DNA from: Heterostelium album PN500
Taxonomy: Eukaryota; Evosea; Eumycetozoa; Acytosteliales; Acytosteliaceae
Length of the DNA stretch: 64,000 nt
Direction: 5' to 3'
Assembly: GCF_000004825.1 (NCBI RefSeq)
Contig: NW_008805069.1
Span: 62,001 to 126,000 of the forward strand
Position 1 is the stretch's first letter. Each line of letters opens with the position of its first letter. A program made the translations under genes and the position numbers. Positions 43,801 through 56,380 of this stretch are shown in pieces. The notes beneath the pieces were generated by a model. That model made no database searches. It saw only the letters and a program-made list of their open reading frames with translations, and had not been told where the DNA came from.

Positions 43801-46800
43801 GTGGTGCACCACCACCTTCGATCGGCGGTAGTTTGACTTCGTCCGGTGGTATCTCGATGAGTACAACCAATGCCAGTGTGCAATCGTTGCAAGGATCGAC
43901 ACAAGGCGTCAGTTCTCTAGGTGGCAGTCTCAGTTCATCCACCGAGGAAGGTTCACTCCAACAATCGCCACACAAGAAGCGTTCCGCTCTCGACAAAACA
44001 TTCTCACCGCGAACACTCAACAAATCACTGTCGTCCAAGAACAAAAAGGATATTTCATTCACGAAACTACCGACTTCAACAACAATACTAACTGATTCCG
44101 TAGATATTATGTTGTATCAACAATTTGTAAATAGTGATAACGTTGGCAGTAGTAATAATAATGGAGGAGGATCACCTTCTTTACTTTCACAATCTGGAAA
44201 TAATTCACCGGTATTTGGATCAGCACAAAGTGGAAATAGTAGTAGTATGCATACTCCACCTTCGCCAGGTGGAAAACGTAGAGTCGAAGCATCGATTGTC
44301 TTTACCAACAAGTTGGATATCAATTTCGTGTCGGTCTACGATCAGTTCAAGTTGAATTCAAACATTGTGTTCTTGGGTGTGGCGCCACGCGAAGAGGTCG
44401 AACAACACTGGTTCGAACTGTACCGTTCGATCAATATGTTTGATGGCAGTTCAGAGGCATGGCGATCCATTGAGGAGTCGGGCTGGGTAGAGTCGGTGCG
44501 TCAGTTGATCGAGGGCAGTGCGCGAATCAGCACGATCCTCGAGGAGGGAACATCGGTCCTTGTGAAACCATCGATCGAATCGAACCTGCATACATTCGAC
44601 GTGGCACGTCTCACTTCGATCGTCCAAGTGATGTTGGATCCCTACTACAGAACTCTCAACGGTTTCATGACGTTGATCGAGAAGGAATGGGTTCAATACA
44701 ACTTCCCGTTCCTCAACAACCAGAGTCAGGCGAATGGCAGCGGTGGCAGCGGCAACAGCTCCTCACCAAATACAACACCGAGTTTGAGTGGAAGTATCAG
44801 TGGTAGCGGTAGCTCCAGTAGTAAGAAAGGATATGGATCGATTTCCAAGGGTGGAGGTGGAGGTGCACATGGATTCTCAATTGACGATAAACTCAATGTT
44901 GATCTCTTTGATTCCGCGTGTAGAAAGTCTCCGGCTTTGTTTGGTGACAGTCATCCTGATTCTGCGGGATGGGTCAACCGTTCGATTGCACCGACGTTCG
45001 TTCAGTTTATCGATGCCATCTGGCAGATTCAACGTCAATTCCCATTCCATTTCGAATTCAATGAGTCGTTCCTGCTGTTTGTTGTCAACGAAGCGTTCAC
45101 CGGTCGTTTCGGAACGTTCCTCACGTCGGAGGTCTGGCGTGAATCCGAGAGGAATGTGTTGCGCCGAACACCATCGGCGTGGGCATACGTCATGCAAAAC
45201 AATGCACTCTACAAGAATCATCTCTACAAGTACGGATCGAATACACTCTCGCCAAGCGAAAAGCGTGAAGACTATGAGTTTATCAAACCGTCGTACGACG
45301 CTAGCCAAGTCGTACTGTGGGCGTCGCTCTTCACCGCCAACATCAATTCGCGTGACTCCCATCATCAACTCTCAAAGAAACTGATTGGAAAGATGAAGGT
45401 TGATCTTTCACTGAGCAAACTAACATTCTTCAAGATGCAACACTCGCATCTGGTGTTCTGCGCGTCACTCACCTCGATTGACCTCTCGCGTAACTACTTC
45501 AATTCGTTCCCCTCGGAGCTGATTCTCCTCACCAATCTCGTCACTATCAATCTGAGTGATAATCGTATCAAATCGATTCCCTCCGCTCTACTCAAGCTGA
45601 TTGGCAGCAAGTTGAAGTTGATCGAGCTCAATCTCTCTGGCAATCTACTGGAGTCGATTCACAAGTCGATATGCACCATGTCAACACTGCAGAAGCTGCT
45701 ATTGGATAGCAATCGTCTCATTATCATTCCAGAGTCGATCAGCAAGATGTCCTCGCTCCGTGTGCTCTCTGTCAACAACAACAAACTCTCGTCGTTCCCG
45801 CAAGCCATCTCCCTGATGACCGGACTCGAGGAGTTGTACATCGCCAACAACCACATTCGTGATCTCCCACTCGGTTTCTTCAAGTTGCGCTCACTGCGAA
45901 TTCTCAATTTGAATTGCAATCTGATTGCCAAGTTGAAGTCACACAAGCTCGACGACAAACTCTTCCTCATGAACTCGATTGAGACATTCAAATGTGGCAT
46001 GAATCCACTCATCAAGATATCGAATATGCTCTACGAGATGAAAACTCTTACGCACTTGGAGCTGACCGGTTGCAACATCAATGTTGTTCCACCACGTCTA
46101 CTCGATCTCGTCCAACTGGAAACACTGCTACTCAACCAAAACAAGCTGACAGAGATTCCTGCGGACTTTGCCAAACTTACCAGACTATCATTCTTGGATC
46201 TCTCTGACAATCAATTCGCTACGGTTCCGTCCAACGGATTGTTACCGTCACTCAAGCGGTTGTACCTCTATAACAACTCTATCTACTCATTCACATTCGG
46301 TCCACATGTCCTTCCAAGCATTGAAGATCTCCGTCTGGATGGCAACAGAATCAGCTATGTTTCACCGTCGATCGGACGTCTCACTTCGTTGATCTCACTC
46401 AACCTTTCGCGTAACAACATACTTGTTCTCCCACATACAATCGGACAGTTGGAGAAACTACGTAATCTAACAGTGACAAACTCAACGATGGTCGCGCCAT
46501 TCAAGGATCTCGACAGCACTGATTCCATCATCCGGTATCTCCGTCAACAAATGACGGCGTCATTCTACAGTCCGCGTGGCAAACTCGTGGTGATCTCCGA
46601 TCCCAGTATAACCTCAAAGAATGAGATCATCCGTACAATCACAGCAAGCAATAACAAGCAGCGACGAAAGGCAGTCGAGCAACAAAAGAAAGTTCCCAAG
46701 TGGGAGATTGAGTTGACCGACTCGGAACCGACCACTCCCGGCGGTGGTTCCAGCTCGATCACCCAGCGCAAACGCAACATGAAAGTATACATTCGTGATA

Positions 46801-49683
46801 TCTCCAGTGTCATCAGTACGTGCTCCCAACATCTGTACACGCGTAGAGCGATCTACCTGGTGCTCTGGACCGTCCAGGAATCAGAGGAACCTCACAAGCT
46901 GTTCCGTTCGCTAGAGTTGATCAAAGATCGTTGCACCTCTGCCAGCGTCTACGTCGTTGGTGTCTTCAACGAGAAGGAGAACCTTGTCACCCGTGACTAC
47001 TTCTTTTACATCTATCAAAAGGTGGAGCAACGCTGTCAGATGATGTTCTCCAGCTTCACTTTCAGCTTCCATTTGCTCAGTAGCAGCAACAGCTCGTCGG
47101 ACGGACTCCTCAGACTTCGCGAGGAAATCAAGTCAACCTTCTTGAAGCAACGACAATACGGAAGTAAAGTATCGAGTTCACAGCGACTGTTTGAGCGACA
47201 TCTCAAGACATTGCAATCTCCCTTCATTTCAAAGCGTGACATCCACGCCATCGGTGAGATGTGCGGTCTCGATAAGATCGGTACGAAAAACGCATGTGAT
47301 CTACTCACTGAATTTGGACTACTCCTTTGGCTTGATGATTATGAATGGGTCGTCCTCGATCCAATTTGGTTAACAACAGCATTCAGTTCTCTATTAACAG
47401 TTAAAACAAGTAATAATAATAATAATAATAATAACAATAACAACAATAATAACAACAGTTCCAGTTCTTCAACTTCATCGAAGCGTGAAATTATTTTGAT
47501 GAGTGGATTGGAAACTATTTGGAATGATATTCCCAATAGGCTATATCCATTCCTTCTAACACTTGCCAAACGTTACAATGTTGCTTTCATCATTGATACA
47601 CTCTATGATCCATCTACCTGGGGATACACCTATGTCAGTCCACTGCAATCGATGAACAGCGGTTCTTCGCTGTCCAACTCACAACTCCGCTCGCTAACTT
47701 CCTCGGGAAGAGGTTCTCCCTCAAAGGCACTCTCACCCAACGGCAAATTCGGTATGCTCTCTCCGAACCGTCTCAGTATCACTCCAGGCCAGAACTTGAA
47801 GCTCCTCACTGAGAAAGTGATATTCCTCCCACTGGAACTACCGGATTCCCCACCGAAACCGATCGACCAGATGTTCCCCATACAGGAACCAAGAAGTGTT
47901 GGTCGTATCTATGTTTTCGAGAGTAAGATACCTACGAGCTTCTTCCACAGGTTGCTCAGCCAGCTCTACATGTTCTGCTCGATCAAGTGCGCTTGGAAGA
48001 GTGGAGTCGTTCTGGACAACTGTTATTTGTCGTTCCCCATTGCCCGGAGATACGGTGATTCCCCAAACAAAGCGTACCGACGTAGTAGCACTTTCAGTGT
48101 CTTGACATCCGACGATTTGGTAATCATCCAACTCTCAGAGGCAACACAAACCATTGAGATTAGCTCCACCAAGATGTGCAGACACATTCTCCAAACGTTT
48201 GAGAGTATCCTCGAATCCTATCCGGACATCCAATACAAAGCATTCGTACCATGTTCACACTGTATCGATTCGAAACGTCCTGAAAACCATCTCTTCCCAC
48301 TGGAACAAGTGGAATCTGCAGTGGTCAAAGGTAAATCCTATCTCTCATGTCCAACCACTGGTTCCGTACCCATTAAACTCAATCAATTAGTACCTGATTT
48401 AACAATGTCTGATCTTAGAGTAAGTGGCAACAATATACAATGATCATGATTTTTGAAATTGAATCACAATTTGTAATTAACAATTTGCGCGTTTATTATT
48501 ATTATTACAGCATAAATTAATTGATTTTAATGAAGTACAATTGGAAAGTGAACCAATTGGAGAAGGTGGAAATTCAACAGTCTACAAGGGCGTTTGGAGA
48601 AATAATATTGTTGCCGTAAAGATGCTTCAGACCGATAATATTGGTAGTAGTTTTACAAAGGTATTCTCTGAATTCAGAAGGGAGATTTTCATTATGAGTT
48701 CTTTCTATCATCCGAATATTCTGGATCTCAAAGGATTCTGTTTGGAACCGCTCTGTATTATCACAGAGTTTATGAGTGGTGGTAATCTCTACGATTATCT
48801 TCACAATCTCAACTACCCACTCGATTGGAAACTAAAGATAAAGATGGCCAAAGAGATTGCCGGCTCGCTACAGACACTCCACGATTGCAAACCCTCGGTT
48901 ATCCATCGTGATTTGAAGAGTCCGAATATCCTGTTGTCTTCGCGCGACCCCGACAACATGTCGTGCCAACTCTGTGACTTCTCACTCACTGGATTCTCTA
49001 CGAGTTTGTCGTCGCGTGCCGTCGAGAATCCCGTGTGGCTGGCACCAGAGGTGATCGCCAAGGAGAGTTGCACCGACAAGAGCGACGTCTACTCGTACGG
49101 TGTCATCTTGTTTGAGTTGCTTTCGCGTCAACACTTTTTCGAGGGAATCAGCTTCATGAGCAATCTCGAGCAAATGATCTGCGATGGCATTCGTCCGCAG
49201 CTCCCGACCCACTCGATCCCCGAGTACGACTCACTCCTGAACGCCTGTTGGAATCAAGATCCTTCGCAACGTCCGAGTTTCGCAGAGATTCAGAAACGTT
49301 TGGATTTGATAGAGACAATCATTGAGATGAGTAATCCAGATCCTCCAATTCCATATAATTCAACAGGAATTAAAACAACAACTACTACGACAACTACTAC
49401 CACCACCTCGTGTGTATCACAAACACCAACACCAATGCAAACACCAAGAGCAATAACCACCTCAAATGACGTACAAACAACACCATACAAAGCACCACCA
49501 CAACAAACATCGAAATCCAACAATCAAATCACAATAACAATCTCACAAACCGGTAGCAGTTACCCAACAACACCGAGCCAAAACAGCTCAGTCGTCTCTA
49601 CACCAACTATAATTATGACTCCTGTACAAATGGAAACAAACAGTAATAGTAGCAGTAGTAGCGAAGAAGAAATACATTTATAA
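40877..49683 (+). CDS. Roco family kinase with RhoGAP-like, myotubularin-like, LRR, ROC-COR and kinase modules (2770 aa)
   Basis: Exons 40877-42161, 42235-42450, 42538-42788, 42890-43239, 43324-43588, 43647-48419 and 48511-49683 join in frame to 2770 residues. After a basic, Ser/Asn-rich N-terminus comes a RhoGAP-like domain (FGVPLAHL near residue 396 to about 560), a GRAM/PH-like segment (GTLYVTNYRLMWIK, about 590-780), a myotubularin-like domain (TSIVQVMLDPYYRTLNGFM, IEKEW, FVQFIDAIWQIQRQFPFHFEF, FGTFLTSE), about 14 leucine-rich repeats (1400-1735), a ROC-like domain (1763-1957), COR (to 2380) and a TKL kinase (2390-2645). The kinase keeps GEGGNSTVYKG, VAVK and HRDLKSPN; DFG reads DFS. The first three enzyme-like modules lack key catalytic residues (see findings). 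The layout recalls Dictyostelium Pats1/Roco9, which act in cytokinesis and signalling; orthology is not proven. Confidence 0.9.
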
Positions 49684-50387
49684 ATAATTTAATTTAATTT
49701 AAAAAAATAACATTTATTAATTATTAATTAAAAAAGAATAATTACACAAAAAAAAAAACATTAAACAAACAACTCTCTATTTATAAGTTATATATAGTAA
49801 CAAATTTAATGTTTGCTTGACTATTTTGAATGATTTTAAATATTAGTACAGATATATATATAACTTTGTTATAATTCCAAGTTGTATTTATTTAATGCAG
49901 GACTGTTTTAAAGCATCACTTCAAACTGAAATAACTGTTATAAGTTTAGTTGTTCTCATAAGTGTGTATATATACTTATTGATTTTGATCAAAACAACAT
50001 GTAGTTAATCATTTGTTTTAAACTAAAACAAACTTGGCATTTTATTTCAAATATTGTTACTAATCTCTCTTGTTTGTTTGCAATACTTGAATAATATGAT
50101 ATTGACTAAACACACATTAATTTATTTTAAAAAACTAAAAAAGTCATTGGAAAAATCAACTCATTTTTGATTGCATAATGAAGGAATGAATGCAAAAAGA
50201 ATTGATTTTTTTATTATTTTAGAAATATCTGTGTTATTTTACCTTTCCTTTTTTTATTATTTATTTTATATATATATATGTATATAATTTTGTATTTTTA
50301 TAGTTTTATTTATTGATTAGATTTTTATATATTTATTGCAAAAAAAAAAAGTAGAAAAAAGATAATCATCGAAAAAGATAAGATAAG
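49684..50387. other. Intergenic region, nothing recognised
   Basis: AT-rich spacer between the Roco gene and the HPS6-like gene. No open frame of note. Confidence 0.5.
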
Positions 50388-51524
50388 ATGGTTGTAGATT
50401 TCCAATTTTCAACGTTTGATTCTAGGAGATGGGGTTATATTCGTGGTCGATCTATACTCTATAGTTTGTTGCAGTCGCGTGAGTTGACCGGTGACTATGG
50501 TGTCGATGCCATTCAGATTGTCAGTGGTCACGTTGCCGTTCGATACCAACAGTCTCGCTCACTGGTGCTGTTCGACGCTGTCGTTGCCGCCAAGCAGATG
50601 TCAGAGATGCAAAACTCCAACACCGAATCGATACTCAACTCCAAGACACTGTTACCGCCAGCACCCACCAATCATCACGCTGAGCAATTCCCTCTGTTGG
50701 CATGTTCATTCTCTTCACCTATAGTAAAGTTTTACTTTGAGAAATCTGCTACCAATATAATACCATCGTCAACATCGTCAACATCAGCATCAACAGGAAA
50801 GACAAAAGTAATTGAAAATAGTCCATTAAGATTGTTTGTATTCGAAGAGGATGCGCTACTACATGTGTTTGAGTGGTCGGCTTCGGAGTACAGATGGAGC
50901 TACATTGTAAAGTTGTATCTGCCATCGATTTCACTGACGGAACCCAGTGGAACACCGCAACTTCCACACACTGGACACGGCCAGCTTGTACATGCATCGA
51001 TATTCTCTACGAATCAAGGTATTCAGGTGATTTGGATGATGGCGAATTCATCATCACTTCAAATGCGACAGTTTAACTTTGACAATAATAAGACGGCGGC
51101 ACAACCGGTTGCGGGTGCCAACACTGCCAAGAAAGAGAATAACAACGTAATTATCAAGCAGTATGCTCGTGGACTTGAAGAGATACTATGTAACAACCTA
51201 AAGGTTACACCAACAGAGAACTACGATATAAAGAAAGAATGGTTTGAAACTATAAATAACAACAACAACACACGTATTCTAACGAGTAAACTTGGAATAT
51301 GGTTTATCACTAAATCATTTATACTACTCTATTCAATACGTAGTCGTGTTTGGTTCATTTCCTATTATAAAGATAAAGCACCATCACATGTTAAATCATC
51401 AACAACAACAACAACACAATTTAATAGTAATAGTAACAGTCAATCACATTGTGATTTACATGATTTAGATAGTAATAATAATGATATTGTTAATAACGAT
51501 AATAATGAAGTTAAAGATAATCAA

Positions 51525-51569
<45 letters not shown>

Positions 51570-53812
51570 ACAAATAGTTATAGTAGGAATCAAATTATTG
51601 TTGATGTACTAGATGTTTGTATACATCCTCAAACACAACAGTTGATCGTTCTAGAGAGATCCGGTAGAGTGTTTACATGTGATACCGGCGATCGTGAGAC
51701 ACTTAGATTGACGCTGTTGGCTGTGTTGGATCCATGGAAATCGATAGACGATCCTACAAAGACAATCAGGTTGACTCTACATCAGAATGCACTCGTAGTA
51801 ATCAACGGAACCAATACCAACTTTTACGATTTCAAGTGTGGCAAGTTGCTTACCACCCTACAAGCACCGGTTGATCTCCAACAAGTGAAAACCGGTGGTA
51901 TCTGGGAGCAAACACCCATTGGAATAGTCTGGGGAACCGGTATATGGGCACGTCAAGAAGGTCTCTGGGAGATCAAGGCTGGACCACCACTTCATCTAAT
52001 TGAAAATCACCTAGTAAAACATAAAATAGTACAAAATCAACAACAACATCGACAACAAAGTGGTAAACTTAATAGTAATGGTAATAAGAATCAAAGTATT
52101 GGATGTGCACCAACTACTTGTAGACAGTGGGATATGAAACGACTTGAAGCAAAGTATCTACTGGATATGGCACTGGCCGAGCAGGATGAAGAGATGAAAA
52201 TACAGATTTGTCGTGCACTGCTACCGAAGCTTGAGAATCCGTCGTTGGTCATTGTGTTGCTATCGTCGATGCAGTCAGAGTCTAGCTCGAAATTCATTCA
52301 AGAGGAACTTGCCAACTTCCTCGATGCTTATAACTACCAACCTGACAGCCATAACAGTAACAACAGCAGCAACATAAATAACTCATCTGTGGAATCGGAG
52401 GAAGATAACCAAGCTAAACAACGTCAATCACTCTACCTACATACACCACTCAACCGTATAATGGTACCATTGTTAACGGATTATCATAATCTACAGAGAT
52501 CTATCAAAGAGGAACAACAACAACAACAAGCTATACAAATAGTTGAAAATGATGCTTCTTCTTCCTCTTCATCTTCAAATAATGGACAGATTCCATTTAT
52601 TGGTGAGGATGACCATTCTCTGCAATCGATTGACGATTCCAAGTTGTTGGAATTCTCAAATGAATTCTTGGAGTTGTTCAAGCGCAAGAATCCATTGCTT
52701 CTTCTAAACAAATTCGAAAGACTGTTGGGACTGGATCGTATCGATTTCGAAAAGTATTCGGATCTCAACGGTGAGATGATTCCTTTCCCTGCGATAAACG
52801 AACTGCTGCTCCAACAAGAAGAGATGTTAAAGAAGAAGAGTGTCAACAAAAATAGTAGTAGCAGCAGCAGTAGTAATAGTAGCAATCTTCATCATCACCA
52901 TAATCATAATATTCTTTCAAATGGTCATCTGCATTATGATGATTCCAATATGTCTTTATCACCAACATCACCACCAACAACAGGTAATAGCAGTATTCTA
53001 AATCACAGTAATAATATGATGGTATATCCTGTTTATCCGTTGTACGAGACACTGTGTCAACTTTACTACAAAGAGAAACCGGAACGATTAATTCCATTCA
53101 TTCGTATCGTTTATAATGCTGCCACCACCAGAATGTTGGAACAACAGGCCAATACAACATTCACATCGTCGGCATCGACCGCCATGGAAGTCACCAAGTT
53201 CATCCCTCAGAACGACCACTTTACACGTGCACTCATCTCACTACCAACACTTATCCCCACCGACGATGCCAAGATCGATGCCAAATTCAAGTTGCTCTGT
53301 GCCATCGGTCATAAATCCAACGCACTTCGCTGGCTACTCACAGCCGGTAAATGGGATAAAGCCATTCAAATGGTAAAGAACAGTACTTATAATGATAAAG
53401 AACATTTTGTATTATTTGAAGTATGTATACAAATCAATCAACAATTTCAATATTTACTAACTATTAATTGATTGATTGATTCAAACATAATTATTTGAAA
53501 TAGATATTATTCTGTCATTGTATAGAAAAGAAAGATAGTGTTAAACTTAAACAATGTTGGTCAGTCATTCCCAAGAACTACTCGGTATTCAATTTATTCT
53601 CGATATTGAAACCAAATCAATCGACCAGTGGTACCTCTGGTGATAAATCATCGAGTGCAAGTAACAGTGGATTCTACAGTGAAGGTAGCTCCAGTATCGG
53701 TAGTCTACTCAACAAAGAGAGTAGCAGTCACACCAAGATCGTATCTGTCAACCCCTCTGAAGATCTTACCATCGATATGTTTAGAGCACAACTCTTAAAA
53801 TTATTAAATTAA
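50388..53812 (+). CDS. hps6: HPS6-like BLOC-2 subunit (1113 aa)
   Basis: Exons 50388-53420 and 53504-53812 join in phase 0 to 1113 residues. The N-terminal half looks like a beta-propeller. Several segments match the pattern I know of animal HPS6: TQQLIVLERSGRVFTC, NGTNTNFYDFKCGKLLTTLQ, then in the helical half LYETLCQLYYKEKPERLIPFIRI and WDKAIQMVKNSTYNDKEHFVLFEILFCHCIEKKD cut across the intron. HPS6, with HPS3 and HPS5, forms BLOC-2, which directs vesicles to lysosome-related organelles. Poly-Q (51525-51570), poly-Ser and Asn tracts explain the extra length over the animal protein (about 775 residues). The match is by eye and weak outside those blocks, so a different trafficking propeller/solenoid protein cannot be excluded. 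Confidence 0.6.
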
Positions 53813-53911
53813 CAAAATAAATACAAATAAATCAATAGATAATTAATAACAATAATATTCATTCATTCATTCTTTGATTGTTAGTTAGCTAGTTAGTTAG
53901 CTAATGATATT

Positions 53912-55852
53912 TTAATTATCATTGGTATTGAAATATTTATTTTTTTTAATGTATTCAATAAACGCTTGCATTTCGTGATCTTTAATCTTCAATTTGTTGG
54001 AAAGCTCTTCTAAATCTCTAAGACGAAGATGTTCATGGATATATTTGAGGAATGGAAGTGATCTCTCTGCCATGATATGTGTTAATAGTGTTTTAGGACG
54101 TTCGGCCAATGTAAATAGAAGATGACATATCTCCAGTTGATTATTGGCAATCGATTTCATGAAAGTGTTTCGGGTGAGATGATGCTCCAAAATAGCTAGG
54201 TTTTCTCGAGCCATTTTAAATTTCCTAATGAAATACTCGAAGGATTTCCATTGAAACCTCTCGAAATAATGATTGAACACATACTTTGTTAGCTCCTTGA
54301 CGAATGGAACGTCATCCAACAAACTGGCGTTGTCGCCATAAGCTAGAATTTGCTCGATCAACTCGAATCTAAAGAAAACCAAACAATAAACAAATGCAAT
54401 AGCGAGATCCATTGAATAGATAGTCATTCCCACCTCCATATAGATCATTAGCAGATTGAAATACGGTTCGGGATTGTAGGGATTCGGTTCGATAATCGAC
54501 GGGAATTCCATACCGAAGCAGTTGTCGTTCAGCCATCGAGCGATATGAGTGTGATGGAGCTTCACCGCTGTCCTCATGCAAACTATTTCCGGACGAATCA
54601 CTGTATGGTCATAGAGGAACAGAATAGTTTCGAATTGATTGTTGACCACTGCATTTTCAAAGGCAAGCGGGGATGGCACCACTTTCAATGTCAAAACAAG
54701 GTGTGACAGTTCATCCATAAAACGATCACCGATTGCCGCCAGTCTGTCGAGTAGTTTCCTATTGAAAATCGAGGGCTGACGCTCCAGAAGGAATCGATAG
54801 ACATCGGTATGTCCTCTTTCTATCACTTTCAAGAGTGAACTCGGTAGACAATGAATTCTACTGTCTTTTCCGTTGATATACTCCAAGATGTGCATATGGT
54901 TGTTTTCCGCTGCACTGGAGAACGCCAACTTTCCACAGAACTGTTGTTTAGCGCCACCCAGCTCTTTCAACATCTCCAAGTCACCGTTGGCAGCAATAAG
55001 TTGAAACGTGTGCTTTCCATAGCGTATTCTCTTCTCCCTGATCAAATAGTAGAACGTTTCTTTTTGGTTGGCTTCCAACGCTGCGTCAACAACCGATGAA
55101 TTCAAACATCGTTTGTTTCGCTTGTAGAGATGTTCCAGGATTTCGATATTTCCTAGTCGGGCAGCGATTCGTGCAAACGATGCCGGTATATGGGTGTTAC
55201 GTATTGATATTTTCTCAAGCAACTGAAAGTCATTCAATTTGATGGCTGCCTCAACCATCTCCGCTCTTATAGGCGGTCTAAGATTCTGGAAGATCCACAT
55301 ACCAAGTTCTTTGTGTCCGTTTTCCAATGCGACTTGACATATCGATATAAAATTACTAGGCGCTGACAATCCTTGCAGTTTGAGTATCCTGATGAATAGC
55401 TTAGAATATCCAAACTGTGAACACATCCAAAGTGATCGCAACCACTTATGTTTACAAACCGATGGATCCAGCTGCAAGAGATATTCGACAATGTGAAAAT
55501 GTCCGTGTTCCACTGCGAAACTAAGTTCATTTCCATCGAGAAACTCTCCACGCTCCACAAGATATTGAAGAAACTCCAAATTACCTCTAATAACAACAGC
55601 TTTTGTTAAAACATTTAAATAGTTTGATATTGCAGAACTATTACTGCTATTCTTCTTATTCTCCTCTTTTAATTGTCTAAGTATATCGAAATAACCATGA
55701 TATGCAAGTTGATATTCATCAGTGATTAACTCTTTCCAAACAAAAGTTCTGCATTGTAATCCAAACATACGCCGATGAATCAATTTTATTTGGCTATATA
55801 TAATTGATCTTATATATTGATTTTTAATAATAGATTTAAAAAGGTCATCCAT
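53912..55852 (-). CDS. Ankyrin-like repeat protein, dictyostelid family (646 aa)
   Basis: A single ATG-started frame. The N-terminus (MDDLFKSIIKNQYIRSIIYSQIKLIHR) resembles the F-box-like start of a large dictyostelid family. The body is made of degenerate ankyrin-type helix pairs, for example NLEFLQYLVERGEFLDGNELSFAVEHGHFHIVEYLLQ (cut across two repeats), GNIEILEHLYKRN and GDLEMLKELGG, spaced about 30-35 residues apart, and NNHMHILEYING. Ankyrin stacks bind proteins; no catalytic domain is present. The gene converges on the HPS6-like gene with about 100 bp between the ends. Function unknown. Confidence 0.75.
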   Translation of the reverse strand: MDDLFKSIIKNQYIRSIIYSQIKLIHRRMFGLQCRTFVWKELITDEYQLAYHGYFDILRQLKEENKKNSSNSSAISNYLNVLTKAVVIRGNLEFLQYLVERGEFLDGNELSFAVEHGHFHIVEYLLQLDPSVCKHKWLRSLWMCSQFGYSKLFIRILKLQGLSAPSNFISICQVALENGHKELGMWIFQNLRPPIRAEMVEAAIKLNDFQLLEKISIRNTHIPASFARIAARLGNIEILEHLYKRNKRCLNSSVVDAALEANQKETFYYLIREKRIRYGKHTFQLIAANGDLEMLKELGGAKQQFCGKLAFSSAAENNHMHILEYINGKDSRIHCLPSSLLKVIERGHTDVYRFLLERQPSIFNRKLLDRLAAIGDRFMDELSHLVLTLKVVPSPLAFENAVVNNQFETILFLYDHTVIRPEIVCMRTAVKLHHTHIARWLNDNCFGMEFPSIIEPNPYNPEPYFNLLMIYMEVGMTIYSMDLAIAFVYCLVFFRFELIEQILAYGDNASLLDDVPFVKELTKYVFNHYFERFQWKSFEYFIRKFKMARENLAILEHHLTRNTFMKSIANNQLEICHLLFTLAERPKTLLTHIMAERSLPFLKYIHEHLRLRDLEELSNKLKIKDHEMQAFIEYIKKNKYFNTNDN

Positions 55853-56380
55853 TTTCTTTTTTAAATTATTATTGTATCATTCAATTAAGTGATTTCACTT
55901 TGAAAAGTTGATCTTTTGAAGTCTCACCAATCAAAAAAACACCAAATTAAATTAAATTTCAAATAAAATGAAAATTTAATTCTTCATAACCACCCACAAT
56001 CAAACATTGAGATTTGTTTTAAATTGATTATTACAATGATAATTTATTTTTATTTTTTGGTTTTAATACCAATATTGTCGGAACAAACTTAAAATTTCTC
56101 AGGTATTTCAGTTTATAATTATAAATAATTGTGAAATTGGTTATAGCTTGATCTGGAATTAAATATTTATTTTTTTATATCTAATTTTTATGAAGCCAAA
56201 AACGATGAATCTAGATTCATTCTCCAAAAATTCTCGTAGAATAAATTTGAACAAACAAGTTTTGATTTGCTTTGTTTTTTATATTACAAAAGGCGTAACA
56301 ATGTTCAACAATTAATTGTTTTGACAGACTCAATCTCCAATTCAAATTTTAACATATTACATTCTTTGTTGGTTACTATA
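55853..56380. other. Divergent promoter region
   Basis: AT-rich region between the leftward ankyrin-like gene and the rightward HDAC-family gene. The open frame can be extended left to 56267 through a non-ATG codon, but the first ATG is at 56381. Confidence 0.5.
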
